A model generated the notes under the pieces. That model worked only from the letters and a program-made list of their open reading frames with translations, was not told the DNA's origin and made no database searches. A stretch of DNA of 64,000 nt from Gymnorhina tibicen (taxonomy: Eukaryota; Chordata; Aves; Passeriformes; Artamidae): the NCBI GenBank assembly GCA_013399875.1, contig VXAZ01008015.1:105934-169933 (forward strand). Reading direction: 5' to 3'. Made by a program: the position numbers and the translations under genes. How positions within the stretch are numbered: position 1 is the stretch's first letter; every line of letters begins with the position of its first letter. Shown here piece after piece: positions 43,770-55,800 of this stretch.

Positions 43770-44168
43770 TCATCCCGGGGTGGGTCCTGCTCGCTGACCC
43801 GCGGTGGCTCCGGTACCTGCTCGGCAGCTGTGCCGGGCGCGCACCTCCCGCATCGCCTGCTGGTTCTTGAAGCGCACGAGCCCCATGGTGATCTCGGCGT
43901 TCCAGCCCGGGTCCTCCTGGGCGCAGCGGAAGTCGATCTCGAGGCTGTCGTCCATCACCACCGTGAAGTAAATGTGCCGCTCCTTCCACTCCACGCACTC
44001 CACGGCCTTCATGCGGGCAAAGCTCAGCTCCTTGCGCCGCGAGCCCTTGGGCTCGAAGAGCTGCAGCCCCTTCTCCGTCAGCAGGCACCGCTTCTTCTTC
44101 CAGAGCTGCAGCAGCCCCCCGCTCCGCTTCTCCAGCACCCCCTCCCTCAGCACCTTCTCAGGGGTCAT
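43770..44168 (-). CDS. PHLDA3: Pleckstrin homology-like domain family A member 3
   Basis: PHLDA3 is a p53-induced, almost PH-domain-only protein that competes with AKT for membrane phosphoinositides. The frame gives [87 protein letters not shown] and [18 protein letters not shown]. This follows human PHLDA3 over the whole PH fold. I chose the ATG at 44166-44168 because it leaves a short N-terminus like the human one. An in-frame ATG at 44196-44198 would add 10 residues. Unspliced, the protein is 132 aa (human 127). A good donor, GAGCAG|GTACCG at 43817, could splice off the last 16 codons, so the exact C-terminus is uncertain. Confidence 0.9.
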   Translation of the reverse strand: MTPEKVLREGVLEKRSGGLLQLWKKKRCLLTEKGLQLFEPKGSRRKELSFARMKAVECVEWKERHIYFTVVMDDSLEIDFRCAQEDPGWNAEITMGLVRFKNQQAMREVRARHSCRAGTGATAGQRAGPTPG

Positions 44169-44640
44169 CGCGGCTCCTCGGCCCGCCGGGATCCTCACTC
44201 AGCGCCTCGTGCCGGCCCAGGCGGGCATTCCCCGCGGGGGAATTCCAGCCGGAGCCGCGCTCCCCGGGGCCAGGACCCCGCGCTGGCCGCGCTGCCCCCG
44301 GGGTCTCGGCACCCTCCGCTCCGGCTCTTAGACGGGCTGAGCCATGGGGTGCCGCATTCCGGCCGCCAGCCCCGTGCCGGGGCTCTGCTCCCTGCCCGAG
44401 CCGCGTGTGGGATCCGCGCTGCCAGGAGCTGTCGCTACTTGCCCGGCCGCTCTCCCACTCGCATTCCTGCCGCCTCGCCTGGCCCCTCCTGCGCTCAGGC
44501 TCCCTTCACGCCCAGGCGAAGCCCGGCCAGGCCCGGCGCAGCCCCGCTTCACCCGGGAGGAGCTTTTGGGGTGCCCGAGGGCAGGCGCTACCTCAGGGTC
44601 TTCGTGTGAACAGGCAGGGTGCGGGGCGGGGCTGCGGGGC
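44169..44640 (-). promoter_or_regulatory. PHLDA3: PHLDA3 GC-rich promoter / CpG island
   Basis: High CpG content (e.g. CGCGCTGGCCGCGC near 44280) directly upstream of the PHLDA3 ATG, with no TATA box. The usual setting for a constitutive or p53-responsive CpG-island promoter. I did not find a clear p53 site. Confidence 0.5.
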
Positions 44641-47286
44641 AGCGGTGCCAGGGCAGGGCTTGGGGACTTCTGCACGACAGCCCGGGGTGCAGGGACAGAT
44701 GCTGGAGGTGCAAGAGCAGCTCTTGGGGGGTGCAGCACCAGCACGGGCACAGGGCTATAGGGTGCAGTGCTGGGGGGCACAGGGGGCTGCGGGGCACAGG
44801 GCCGACTGGGCAGGGGGCTCTGCATAAAATGCCAGCCAGGCAGGGGTACAGAGTCCAGTGCCAGCGGGCTTGGGGGGCCGGGGGTTGCGGTGCCAGCCAA
44901 GGAGGCACAATGGGCTGCAGCGCCAGGGCAAGGGCTTCTGGGGTGCAGTGCCAGCTGGGACAGGGGGCTGTGGGCACGGCACCAGCCAGGCAGGGGCTGT
45001 GGGGACCCCTGAGTGCAGCCCAGGAGGGGAGACAAAAGCAGAGAACAGACAGCAGCCATGGGGACAACCCCTGGCAGCCACCCACCCAAGGGTGCTGGGC
45101 CATCCCTCAGCACACGGAGTTCCCATCCCTCAAAGCCCTTGAGAGGGGGATTTGAAGCCCCCAGGCTGTCCCACAGGGCGGAGCAGCATCCCCCAGCCTC
45201 GTGTGACCTGTGCAGGGGGAACGAGCCGTGGAGCGGGGCCGGGGCAGCGCAGCCTGGTCCTGCCTGACCCTCCCTCCCCTGCAGCCAAACACCGTCTCCT
45301 TTCCAGCCCATCCCGTTCCCGGCCACCGCAGCGCCTGGCACCGAGGGGTTCCCCGGGCCGGGCCCGGCTGCCAGGGGGCACATCTGGGGACTTGTGCTGG
45401 CCATGGGCTGCCAGGGCGGGTGACGGTCACAGGTGGCTGGGCAGCTGGATGTGCCCCTGCAAATGCTGAAGGTGTATGTCCTTCACCCAGGTGAGGTCTG
45501 CAATGGGAAGAAATCCCCCCAGGAATGTGCCGGGGTCGCTCACGTGGGTTGGATCAGCCCCTGGCTCCCTGGCACGCTGCCGCTGTCCCAGCACCCACCT
45601 CCCGGCCCACCCTGCTCATGCACCCCTCGCAGACCCCGACCCTGCAGAGCCCCCAGCTGGAGCCGCTCCTGCCCCAGCCCCTCCATCGCTCCCGGTCCCT
45701 GCCGGGGGCTTTGCCGGCAGCCGCCGTGGCCAAGGGGCAAGTCTGCAGCGCTGATGAGATGCACCTCATTATCCCTCATTAAGAGGGCAGGGCGGCTGGT
45801 GGAGCCAGGAACTGGTTCGTGCTCCCTGGGGCCAACCTCGCCACGCTGGCAGAGATCCCGGGTGTCCCAGGAGACCCGGGCTCCTGACGTCAGGCGGCCC
45901 CGGAGGTCACCCTGAGCACCCCAGCGCTTCAGAAGGAGCAGAGCAGCTGTGCGGGCTCCCCCGCCAAGGCTGTTTTCCCACGCGCAGGTAACGCTCAGCT
46001 CCGGGGATGCCGAGCCCTGGGAGCTCGCGGGGAGCAGTTTTGGGACTGTCGCTGTTCTGGTAAGCTGGGCTGTCCGTGGGCGGTTCTGGCTCCCCACCCA
46101 GCTCCAGCTCCATCCTCACAGCCCGCGCCAGAGCCAAGGGCTGCCAACCCCTGCCTGAGACCCCCGCTCCTCTGCTCACTGCAGTCACTGCTTCTCCAGG
46201 CACCAGCCACCAAGGGAACGTGATGCTCCCGCAGCTCTGTGCGTGAAGGAGCTGTGACAACGTCCTTCCCCGCTCCCGTCTCCCTGGCTGTCCATTCCCA
46301 GACCCACCAGGCAGGAGTCCCATCCCGCCGGGCTGCCCGGGGGGCACGTGGCAGCTCCTGCCCTGCAGCAAACCCAGCAGGACTCGTTGTGCCAGGCTGT
46401 GGGCGAGCCAAGGGCTCTGCTCCACGGGCTGCCCACGGCTCATCCCACCCACACAGGGCAGGTCTTGGGGCTGCCGGGCTCAGCCGTGCCCCGAGGTGAC
46501 ATCCCCACAGAGCTCGGTGGCACGGTGACATCCCCTGTCACATCCCCGCTGGCCACGGGGCTCGGAGGCTCCAGTCTGACCCCTCAAGTGGTGCCATCAC
46601 CTCCAGGCTCAAGGTCGCTTGGCCCCAGGCCAACCTGTGGTTTGTCCCTTCGGGGGCAGGCTGGGGTGCCACAGCCCCTTTCCCAGGCTGCAGCCCCCGA
46701 GGGGTGGGAGCTGCTGGGCACAGCGCGGCTCTGCTGCCTCGAGGGGGAGCTGGACAACGCCTGGGCACAGGTGAGCAGACACGTCCGGCTGCCCGGCCGG
46801 GCCCCGCCGTGCTCACTGACCAGCAGAGGGTAGCAGATGGTCGGAGCTGTCCCACTGCAGCTCGGGCAGAAGATGCCCAAAAAGCACCTCTAGTCCCACC
46901 CTGCTTCTCCTGGGCCATGGCCCACCACCTCCTCCAGCCCCCTCATGTTTCTGTCGGGATGTGCAGCCCCCGTGATCCCGTCCTGGTGTCCCCATGGTGG
47001 TCTCTGTCACTCCCTAAGCCACTCTGAGTGACCAGTGCAGGGTCAGCAGGTGTGTGGCACCCAGGGCAAACCCTCAGGGCACGGTTCCTGTCCTGGGATA
47101 TGGTTTACCCGGGACCTTTGGGGCTGGGAGCTCAGCAGAGACCCACCAGGCTGGAAAAAAGAGGACTTGGGGAGACTGAACTTCAGTTTTCCACTGTCCA
47201 GAGAAGGGTTGGGGAGAAGGGAGACACAGCCCTGCCTGGCAAAAGGACATGAGACACCAGGCACAGGGGCACATCAGGAAAATCAG
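44641..47286. other. Intergenic DNA between PHLDA3 and the CR1 cluster
   Basis: Long open frames on both strands reflect GC richness and GGGGTGCAG-type imperfect repeats at 44.68-45.0 kb. No protein family or splice structure is recognisable. Confidence 0.45.
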
Positions 47287-47490
47287 GGATTCACAGAATC
47301 ACTGATGTTGGAAAAGCCCTCCCAGGTCACAAGATCATCAGTTCCAACCATTGCCCCAGCACTGCCATGGTCACCGCTGCCCCATGTCCCAGGTGCCACA
47401 CCCACAGGTCACCCCCATCGATGGTGACTCCACCTCTGCCCTGGGCAGCTGTGCCAGGCCCCCGCACCCTTTCAGTGATGAAACAAGCCT
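47287..47490 (-). mobile_element. CR1 LINE fragment
   Basis: Minus-orientation CR1 starting TCACAGAATCACTGATGTTG. It includes CAGTTCCAACCATTGCCCCA, GATGGTGACTCCACC and CCTTTCAGTGATGAAA. Confidence 0.88.
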
Positions 47491-47599
47491 TTCAAGGGTT
47501 GTGTGGCACAATGCTGTGACAAGATCCACAGTGGTGGGACCTCCATCCTCAGAGGGTTCCCGTACCTGAGTGGACACCAAATGCTCTGATCAACCTGAT

Positions 47600-47695
47600 C
47601 TTTGGAGCCCTGCCTTAAGCAGGAGGTTGGAGTTAAGACTTCTTCTGGTCCCCTCTAACCTACATCTTTCTGTGGCCCTCTGAAACCCAAATCCA
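47600..47695 (+). mobile_element. CR1 LINE 3' end fragment
   Basis: Plus-orientation tail with GCAGGAGGTTGGAGTTAAGA and GTCCCCTCTAACCTACATCT followed by TTTCTGTGG. Confidence 0.6.
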
Positions 47696-47775
47696 GTGTT
47701 TTCTCCTGGCTTTGACCAGGCCTCCAGTGGAACTGGCCTCTCTGGGGTCCCTCACATGTGATATGTCAGTACCTC

Positions 47776-48140
47776 ATAGAACCACAGACTGGTTTGGGTT
47801 GAAAAGTTAAAAACCATTTCCTTCTACCCCCTGCCATGGGCAGGGACACCTTCCACTGTCCCAGGCGGCTCCAAGCCCCGTCCTACCTGGCCTTGGACAC
47901 TTCCAGGGATCCAGGGGCAGCCACAGCTGCTCTGGGCACCCTGTGCCAGGGCCTCCCCACCCTCACAGGGAAGAATTTCTCCCCACTATCCCACCCAACC
48001 CTGCCCTCTGGCACTGGGAAGCCATTCCCCCTTGTCCTGTCCCTCCATCCCTTGTCCCCAGTCCCTCTCCAGCCCTCCTGGAGCCCCTTTAGGCTCTGGA
48101 AGGGGCTCTGAGCTCTCCCTGGTGCTTTCTCCAGGTGACA
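47776..48140 (-). mobile_element. CR1 LINE 3' end
   Basis: Starts ATAGAACCACAGACTGGTTT and shows CCACTGTCCCAGGCGGCTCC and GGACACTTCCAGGGATCCAG, so it is minus orientation. It reaches the more internal GGCTCTGGAAGGGGCTCTG block. Confidence 0.93.
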
Positions 48141-48199
48141 CCCCCACCTCTCCCAGCCTGGCTCCAGAGCAGAGGGGCTCCCGGTCCTCCCCTCTCTCT

Positions 48200-48665
48200 G
48201 ACAGAACCTCTACAGCTGCATGAGGAAGGGACTAAACAAAGACTCACTGTAGCTTTATTGACCGACCAGCATTGCCTGGGCACGATCCCATCTGGGGCAC
48301 ATCCAGCTGAGATGTCCCAGCAGCAGCAGAGCATCCCCTGCACGCTCACAGAGAAGGAAGCAGCTCCCTGACCCCTCCATCCCTGCAGCAGCCCCCCCTC
48401 ACACCTCTGCAGCAGCTTCCTGACCCCACCATCTCCAAAGGAGCTTCCAGAACCCCCCCACACCTCCATGGGGGAGCAGCAGGGCCTTTGCCAAGCGAGG
48501 GAGGCAGGTTTGGGTCTCCACACCAGGGTGGTACCTGAGCCCTCCATGCTGCAGCTCCCAACCCTACCTGAGCGTGGGCTGTCTGCCCCACACACCAAGT
48601 GCCACCAGACCCCTCAGCACAGGCACCACAGAGCCCAGAGCAGTGGGACCTGCTAGAATCTAGAG
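48200..48665 (-). other. Unassigned segment with polyadenylation-like signal
   Basis: GGTCAATAAAGCTACAGTG on the minus strand (AATAAA at about 48254-48259) looks like a transcript end. Upstream of it is imperfectly repeated DNA (CTGACCCC, CACACCTC units). No coding match was found. It may be an unrecognised repeat or the 3' end of a non-coding transcript. Confidence 0.3.
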
Positions 48666-49224
48666 GGGGGAAGTTTTTGGAGATGGTAAAGACTTTACTC
48701 CCCATCTCAGTTTCAAAAACACCATGTAAATTTGAGGGTGTGATGAACAGGAGAAAGCACTTAAGTTGATAAAGGAGCCCAAGTCCTGCCCCAGAAAGGG
48801 ATTTCTGCCTCTGTTGTGCTTCTCAGAACACTCCACATCCCATTTGCTCAGCCACAACGTTTATAACTTTAAAAACCCCAGAACTCAATTCCCTGTGGAG
48901 TCCCTAACTCTGAGCTGCAGCGAGGCTGATCCGAGTCTGTCCCACCAGTCCAACGGGAGAATCACAGAAAGGGAGTGAAGAGTTTAGATGGAAACCAATT
49001 AAACCTGGGCAGCTGCCAAACTGGAGGCTTAATGATCCACAAGCTGCTAAAAAAGCAGGGAGTAGGTGAAAAGCTGTTAATTACTTGGCACTGCTGGGCA
49101 CGCCTGCTTGGAGAGGTGCCACCTGAAAGCACTGATCGGGGTTTTGACAGGGTGAGCACACATGTGGTGCTACCAACACACCCCAGAAGGTCTGTCCTGA
49201 GCCTCCCAGCATCAGCCTCTGCCT

Positions 49225-49345
49225 TTGGAAGTTATCCCCATCCCTGGAAGTGTTCAAGGACAGGGCTTGGAGCAACCTGGGCTGGTGGAAGGTGGAACAA
49301 GATGAGCTTTAAGGTCTCCTCCAATCCAAACCATTCCATTCTGAT
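49225..49345 (+). mobile_element. CR1 LINE 3' fragment
   Basis: CTGGAAGTGTTCAAGGACAG, GCTTGGAGCAACCTGGGCTG and AAGGTCTCCTCCAATCCAAA identify a plus-orientation CR1 tail. Confidence 0.85.
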
Positions 49346-49586
49346 TCTTGGTGGGAGCAGAGGGGGAGCCCATCCCAGCCGGGCTTCAGAGCTCAGCTGG
49401 CCACAGCCGGGCCGTGCCAAACCGCACCGACGCATTCCTGCCACTGCGCTGTAATTACAGGGCTGCCAACACCTCCCGCCACCTCCCGCCACCTCCCCAG
49501 CTCCGGGCACCCCGGGCCCGTCCCCAGCCCCAGACAGAGAATAACTGGCAGGGCCAGGCCCGGGCGAGCTTTGATGTCTCCAATGT

Positions 49587-49592
49587 TTTATT
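49587..49592 (-). terminator. CSRP1: CSRP1 polyadenylation signal
   Basis: AATAAA on the minus strand, 300 bp after the CSRP1 stop, giving a short 3'UTR that ends near 49570. Confidence 0.75.
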
Positions 49593-49892
49593 GCTTGCTC
49601 GGTGCCACGCTGGGCACACGGCCGGTGGGACGGGCAGCGCGGAGCGGGACTTGGGCACTGGGGCCTCGCTGCAGTGCGAGGGCGTGAGCCCCCCGTGCCC
49701 CCCGCCCCAGCAGGACCCCACGGGGACGGTGCTGGGACCCCCCCGGCTCTGGGGAGCGCTGGGGCAGGGCAGGAGGGGCTGGTGCTGCGAAGCAGCGGTG
49801 GCTGGGGGTGGCCGTGGGGCACTCGCTGCGGCGTGGGGCGGGCGGGCAGCACGGGACGGGCCCCGGGCGAGCGCAGGGCCCAGCCCTGGAGC

Positions 49893-52800
49893 TCACTGCG
49901 AGTGGATCAGTGCCCCGGCGCCCTGCCCGAAGCCAAAGCCCTTGGGACCGAAGTTCTTGGCGTAACAACCTGCAGAGGATGGAAGGGAGACACAGGTGAG
50001 GCTGGCACAGGAGCGGGTCCTCCCCAAGGGGCACACCCTGCCTGGACAGGACAGGACAAGGTTTGCCAGGTTTGTTGGGCAAACAGGGAGGCCCTGGCTC
50101 AGCAGGAAACTCCCCAGCTCTGTGGCTGGCACAGCCAGTCCCTGAAGGCAGCTGCTGGGCCACCCCTTCCCCAGCCACCATCCCACCCTGGGTCCCTGCA
50201 CGGGGGTCTTCACCCCCACCCCTCAGAGCCCAGGACAAGCCAGCAGGGAAGGTGGGGCTCACCTTTGCAGTAGATCTCCCCATCTTTGTCTGCCAGGGTG
50301 GTGGACTCCAGGCTTTTGCCACACTTGGCACAGCGGAAGCAGGACTTGTGCCAGGACTGCGGGACAGGAGCAGAGCCCGGTCAGAGCCCAGGGACAGGGC
50401 AGCCAGGCTCTGGTACCAGCCGGGCTCCCTGCTCTGTTTCTGATCCAAAGGGGCTGGCAAAGAGCTCTGGACGGGATAAAGGCTTTTCCCTGGAAAGCAC
50501 TGACCTCCCAGCCCCACAGGGAAGATACAGAGAGGAAACACCAGGTGTGCTCACTGCTCCTGGGCTGATCTGGTTTTGGAGACCTTTTGCCCGCACTCAC
50601 AGAAGTCGTTTGTGCAGTAATTTCTACAATAATTTGTAAGGAGCAATCCGCCACTCTTTGGGGACTGTCCTCTCTTAACCAGCAAGGTAAATCCCCCCCA
50701 CCCTCCGGCTGAGCCTCACAGCTGCTGGATGTTAGCCTGGGGGGCAGCAGGGGTGGGACAACTGCCCCACACAACCTCAGCTCCAAGGAAGGCAGCAAAC
50801 AGAGAGGAAGAATGCCAAACCCAGCCAGTGTTTAAAAATAACCCCCCATGGTTCCAGCAGTCCCCTGGAGATAAATGAGCTCACAGCCTTCAGGCAGGCC
50901 TTGAGTAGCCAGAGCTGCTCACAGAGGAATTTAAATAAACACTTGGGAAAACATGAAACCTTTTTTGGAAGAAAATGTGAAATTCGGGGGCTGGAGGAGG
51001 AGGTATTGAATGGAGTCATCCAGCAAACATTAGCACATGAAATACACGCTCTGGAATCCTCTCCGGGTCTACTTTAACATAACTGCTTCACCAGCTTTGG
51101 TTCCCTGTAAACACTGGGGCCAGAAGCCGACCAGGAAGCCCAGATCGTGGTTTTAAGGGTAAATTCAGCTTCTGACCCCAGGCTGACCCTCAACGTGTCC
51201 ATCACAAACCAGCGGGGGGGTGATGATGCTGAGGGGCCCTTTCTGTTGACTCCTCTCCTCGCTCTGGGGACGCAGGACAAGCACAAAGCCCCACGAGGAC
51301 AGAGCCCAGCCAGGTCAGGGAGTGACCCCTCATCACCGGTGAGGCTGTCCCAGCACAGCCACCCGTCCCTGTGGCACAAAGCCAAGCAGCCTGGCCTGGT
51401 GTCCCTGACAAGCTCTGCATGTGCCTGACCTCGCGGGGAGGGCAGCTCCGGGCAGGGACCTCACCCGGGGTCCCAGGGCTGGCAGGGCAGGTGTCCCTCA
51501 GTGTCCCCAGGCCTTGCAGAGGAGCTGGGCTGGGACCAGGTCACAGCTCGGGGTGCAAAGAACCCTGGTGAAGGGATGACCTTGGCACAGGAAGTGCCAG
51601 GGCTGTTACAGTGACCTTCACACCAAACCCTGAGCTGACCCAGCCACCACCAGAACAGCCCCAGGAACATTCACCAAACCCATGCCTGCAGCTCCAACAC
51701 CCTGCCTGGCCTGTGGGCAGTGCTGACCACTGGAATTCATTGCCTGCCCCAAATCCTGGCTGCAGCATCCTGGCCTGTGGCACAGAGGGGAGAAGGATGC
51801 ACTTTTCAGTTAACAGTGACACTGGCCATGGCACATGTCACTGCTCACCCTCCCAGCACATCCACAGCAGCACGTCCACCGTGGGCTCTGCTGAGCAGGG
51901 CCGTGAACATTTAATATAAAATGTATTTCTCCCCCATCTATAAGTCTGTGAGAGCACTGCAGCCTGGACAACCTGGCTTCCAGACATGCCAAGATCTCCT
52001 TTTGGTGCCAGGCTTCCAGCTGAACGTGGCCATTGGACCCAAGCCCAGCCCTGGCTGGGGCTCTGGCACCCAGCCTGAGGGGCAGGTCCAGGCCCTCTCC
52101 GAGGGTGTCCCTGCCATGCAGCACCTGTGCCCCGTCCCTGCCATTCCCTCTTACCTTCCCAGCTCCGATGACCTTCTCGGCCGCGTACACGGCCTGGCCA
52201 CAGCGGGGGCACCCGTCAGCTCCTCCCACCTTCTGGGCCATCCTGGCTGCGTTGGGGTTGGGGGGTCGGTGGGGCTGGCCCCTGTGGGTGGCAGGGAGCT
52301 CACGATCAGGGGTGCACAGGCAAGATGGAGCAGGGAAGAACTACAGGATCCCAAACCCCAGCCCAGTTTAGGATGGAACTTTAGGACAATGTGTTGAGTG
52401 CCACAGAAAGTTCAGCCTGAGGGCTGTGTGCTGGAAGGGGGTGGGCAGCGTGCTCAGGCCATGAGGACATGTCCCATCCCATCCCATCCCATCCCATCCC
52501 ATCCCATCCCATCCCATCCCATCCCATCCCATCCCATCCGCCAAACAGGGTTCAGTGGGATTCCCTGGAGGGGCAGAGGGGCTGGGCAGCCCACGGACAG
52601 TACTGGGAGCTCAGCACAGGCTGCACAGCCGAGCACCACGGGACAGGTGTGGGGAGAAGGTGCCCACAGCCCCAGTGTTGAAAACAAGACCCGAACTCAC
52701 TCTTCATATTTGATACCCAGGGACTCGCCCTTGTCAGTGCTCAGGGTCCCTGCTCCCTGCCCGTAGCCGTAGCCCTTGGGGCCGTACTTCTTCCCGTAGC

Positions 52801-55800
52801 ACGACTTGCAGTAGATCTCCTCGCCATGCACGGCCACGGTGGTGCTGTCCAAATTCTTCTTACAGACCACTAGAACAGAGGGCAGGGTGTGGCATCAGCC
52901 TGCTCTGCCAGAGCTCGCTCATTAGCTGGGGAAAACAAGCCCTCACAGGGACAGCTCGGCTTTCAAGGAGCAGGGAAACCCTCGCCAGGCTCCAGCTGCG
53001 GGGAGCACATGCAAACCAGGGCAGATAAGGATCACAACAAGAGCAGTGTCTGGCTTTAAAAGGAAGCAACCACCAAAGCCAAGAGGGTGATACCAAGGGA
53101 AGGAAAGCTCTGTTGACCCTCTGGGTGCTGCTCTCCTGCAGCTGCACTTAAACCGTGGGGGTGAATTTTCCCTATGAATCACTGCAGGATTCCCAAGCCC
53201 GGGGATGGATGTCCTGGCCCCACGCCTTGTCCACTGCAAATCCACAGCAGGAAGCACTCGGGGCAAAGAAATGTGAGCAGATGTGGTTCTCCTGGTGTTT
53301 GGATGGACCAGGAGCAGCCCTGTGGCCATCACCACACCCGAGGCACTGCAAGGGCTTCACACACAGGGCACAGTGACCTCTCCAGAGCTCAAAAGGCTCA
53401 AGTGACACCTGAGCCCTGGTTTGGGGGTGTGCACAGGGGGGTCTCAGGTGAGGAACACTAACTCAGCTGGGTGTTTGAGCCCTGGGAGTCAATGTGGGAT
53501 GGAAGATGGGACAGGAGGAGACGGCAGCCAGGCTCGGGGGCCCTGCTGAGCCCACCCAGAGCTTGAGCTTTGGTGCTGGCCTCAGGCCTTCTCCTGATTT
53601 TCAGGTTTCCATAGAATCACAGACTGGTGTGGGTTGGAAGGAACCTTCAATTCAGATTATCCAATTCCAGCCCTCTCCCACGGATACCTTCCACTGTCCC
53701 AGGTTACTCCAAGGCTTGTCCAACCTGGTCTTGAACACTTCCAAGGATGGAGCAACCACAGCTTCTCTGGGAAGCAATGCCCCACCATCCTCTGAGTAAA
53801 TAATTATTTCCTTATATCTAACCTAACTTTCTCCCTCCCTTATATCTACTCTAGATTGCACCTCTTTCAGTTTAAAACCATCCCCCCCTGCCCTGTCATT
53901 ATCTGCCTGTGTAAAAAGTCACTCTACCTCTCTTTCATAAACCCCCTTAAGGTCCTGGAAGTACCAGCTCCTGTCCCAGCTCTGCTCACAGCTGCCATGT
54001 CCCTTCCCAGCCCTTCCTGGGACACTCTGCCCAGCCAGCAGGAGCAGGAGGCCAGCAGCACCCAAACTCCAGGTGATCTGCAGTGTTTACGTGCCCCGTG
54101 CAGGATCCCAGCTCCCAGGGCAGAGTCTGCAGCGCTGGCAGCCAGCCCCAAACAGATCCGGCTGCAGCTGCCACACAGCTTCCCCCATCTCCCTTTCCAC
54201 GCCTTAAATGTCAAGGCTTCCAGCAGCTTCTTGGCCAGCAGAGCAGTTTCTCGGCCGTTCCCAATATCACAGGAATGCAAACAGAGCAGAGCTCTCCCCT
54301 CGGAGCAGCACAAACGGAGCAGGGGCAGAGGCAGCCCTTCCATGACTAAATACGGCCGGGAGAACCCCGTGTGCCTCTGCAGGGACAAGGAGAGGAAAGG
54401 GAAGCATCTCCTGCCATCTAAGGAGGATCTGGCAGGGTCCTCTCCTGGCTACACGCTCCCACCACAGCAGGAGCTGGGGATGGAGAACGGATCCCAGCTG
54501 GGAGAGACCAGAGCTGGTAACTGGTTCCAAAGCTGCCAAGCTCCTGGGCTGCTGTGGGGGTCTCTGCATTGCCCTGGAGTGACACTGCTCAGGCAGACCC
54601 TCAGGAGGGAATTGGGGCACTTTCACTGGCATTTCAAAGGGCTTTTTTGTGAGCTTTGTCCCAGGGTGGCAGTGAATGATCTCAGTGGCATCTGGATGGA
54701 TTTGGAGCTCCAGCCCAAGCTTTCACAGTTCCTCATCTGTACTCACAGAGCTTTGAGAGGCAATAGAAAAAATTTTTACTCAGCCCCCGGGTTTGTGCAT
54801 TGCAGAAATTCCAGTGCACTGCACTCACGGAGTTAAGGACCCTCTGTTTTTCTAAGAGCAGCTGAGCTGCTCCACAAAACAATTAGACAAGAGCTGCCTC
54901 TGCTTTGCAAGGCCAAGGGGCTCATTCCAGCTCATTTCTGCTGCACTACCCAGGCAGCTGGATCAGGGCCAGGAGTCAATCACCAACTCGCTCCCTGAGC
55001 TCTAATGCTCTGTGGTAGGCTTGGCTCCTTTTAGATGATGTTTTTGGCAGATCTGGTTGAAGTATTTGTTATTCTCCCCTAAAGATAATGGTTTCAAGTT
55101 CCTTGATGGGGCCCAAATGCAGCACTGGGGAACAGGCTGGGAATGCAGGAGCTCAGGAGCACCACCCACAGCCTGGCACGGACTGGGAACAGTGAGCAGC
55201 AGGGTGGGCCGGCACACGAGCCACAGCCTGAGCTGGGGAGCCACAGCAGGACAGGCAGAGCTGCTGGGTACGTGTGGAGGGGAATAACGAATGCCTGCAA
55301 AGCCAGGGACAGCAGCCCTGAGCCCAGGAGCACTCCCTGGGCACTTGCTTTCCTGAACACACACGGGGTGACCTTCTTCCCCACTCTGGCTGTGTGGTCC
55401 CCCCTGGAAGCAATGCCTTCAGCCTCATTTCGTGGCTCCTGGAGGCCCGCCCTGCTCCCTGGGTGCCAGCTTTCCCTGGCAAACCAGCTGTGTGCACAGG
55501 GGGCAAGGGCAACATTTCCCACCCTCCTTATCTGAGGCCGCAGAACAAACAGGATTTCCTTCTGCAGAGCAGCTGCCATAAGAGCCCAGCCTGCCACCCC
55601 CTTCCTGCCCAGGAAAAGCCTCTCTACAACTCCCCTGCTGAGCCCTACCAGCCAAAGCAAACTCCCACATATGGGAGCTCCCGGCCACGCTGGCCACCCT
55701 CCACACTGCAGGGAGCACAGGCACAGCAGCAGCCTCCCTCTGCCTCTCTCACATCTGGATCCAGCTGCGTGTGCTGCATCCCAGGCACAGCTGGATGAGA

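Noticed and set aside
43024..44088. 354-aa minus-strand ORF overlapping PHLDA3.
   Set aside because: It is PHLDA3 read one frame off. The PH-domain frame is the conserved one.
44328..45404. 358-aa minus-strand ORF upstream of PHLDA3.
   Set aside because: Pro/Ala/Ser-rich translation of GC-rich repeats (GGGGTGCAG units). No conserved motif.
52467..52540. Interstitial telomeric repeat.
   Set aside because: The unit is the pentamer ATCCC, not the vertebrate telomeric hexamer.
53856..54836. 326-aa plus-strand ORF in CSRP1 intron.
   Set aside because: It starts inside an inverted CR1 fragment and shows no CR1 reverse-transcriptase or other domain in this strand.
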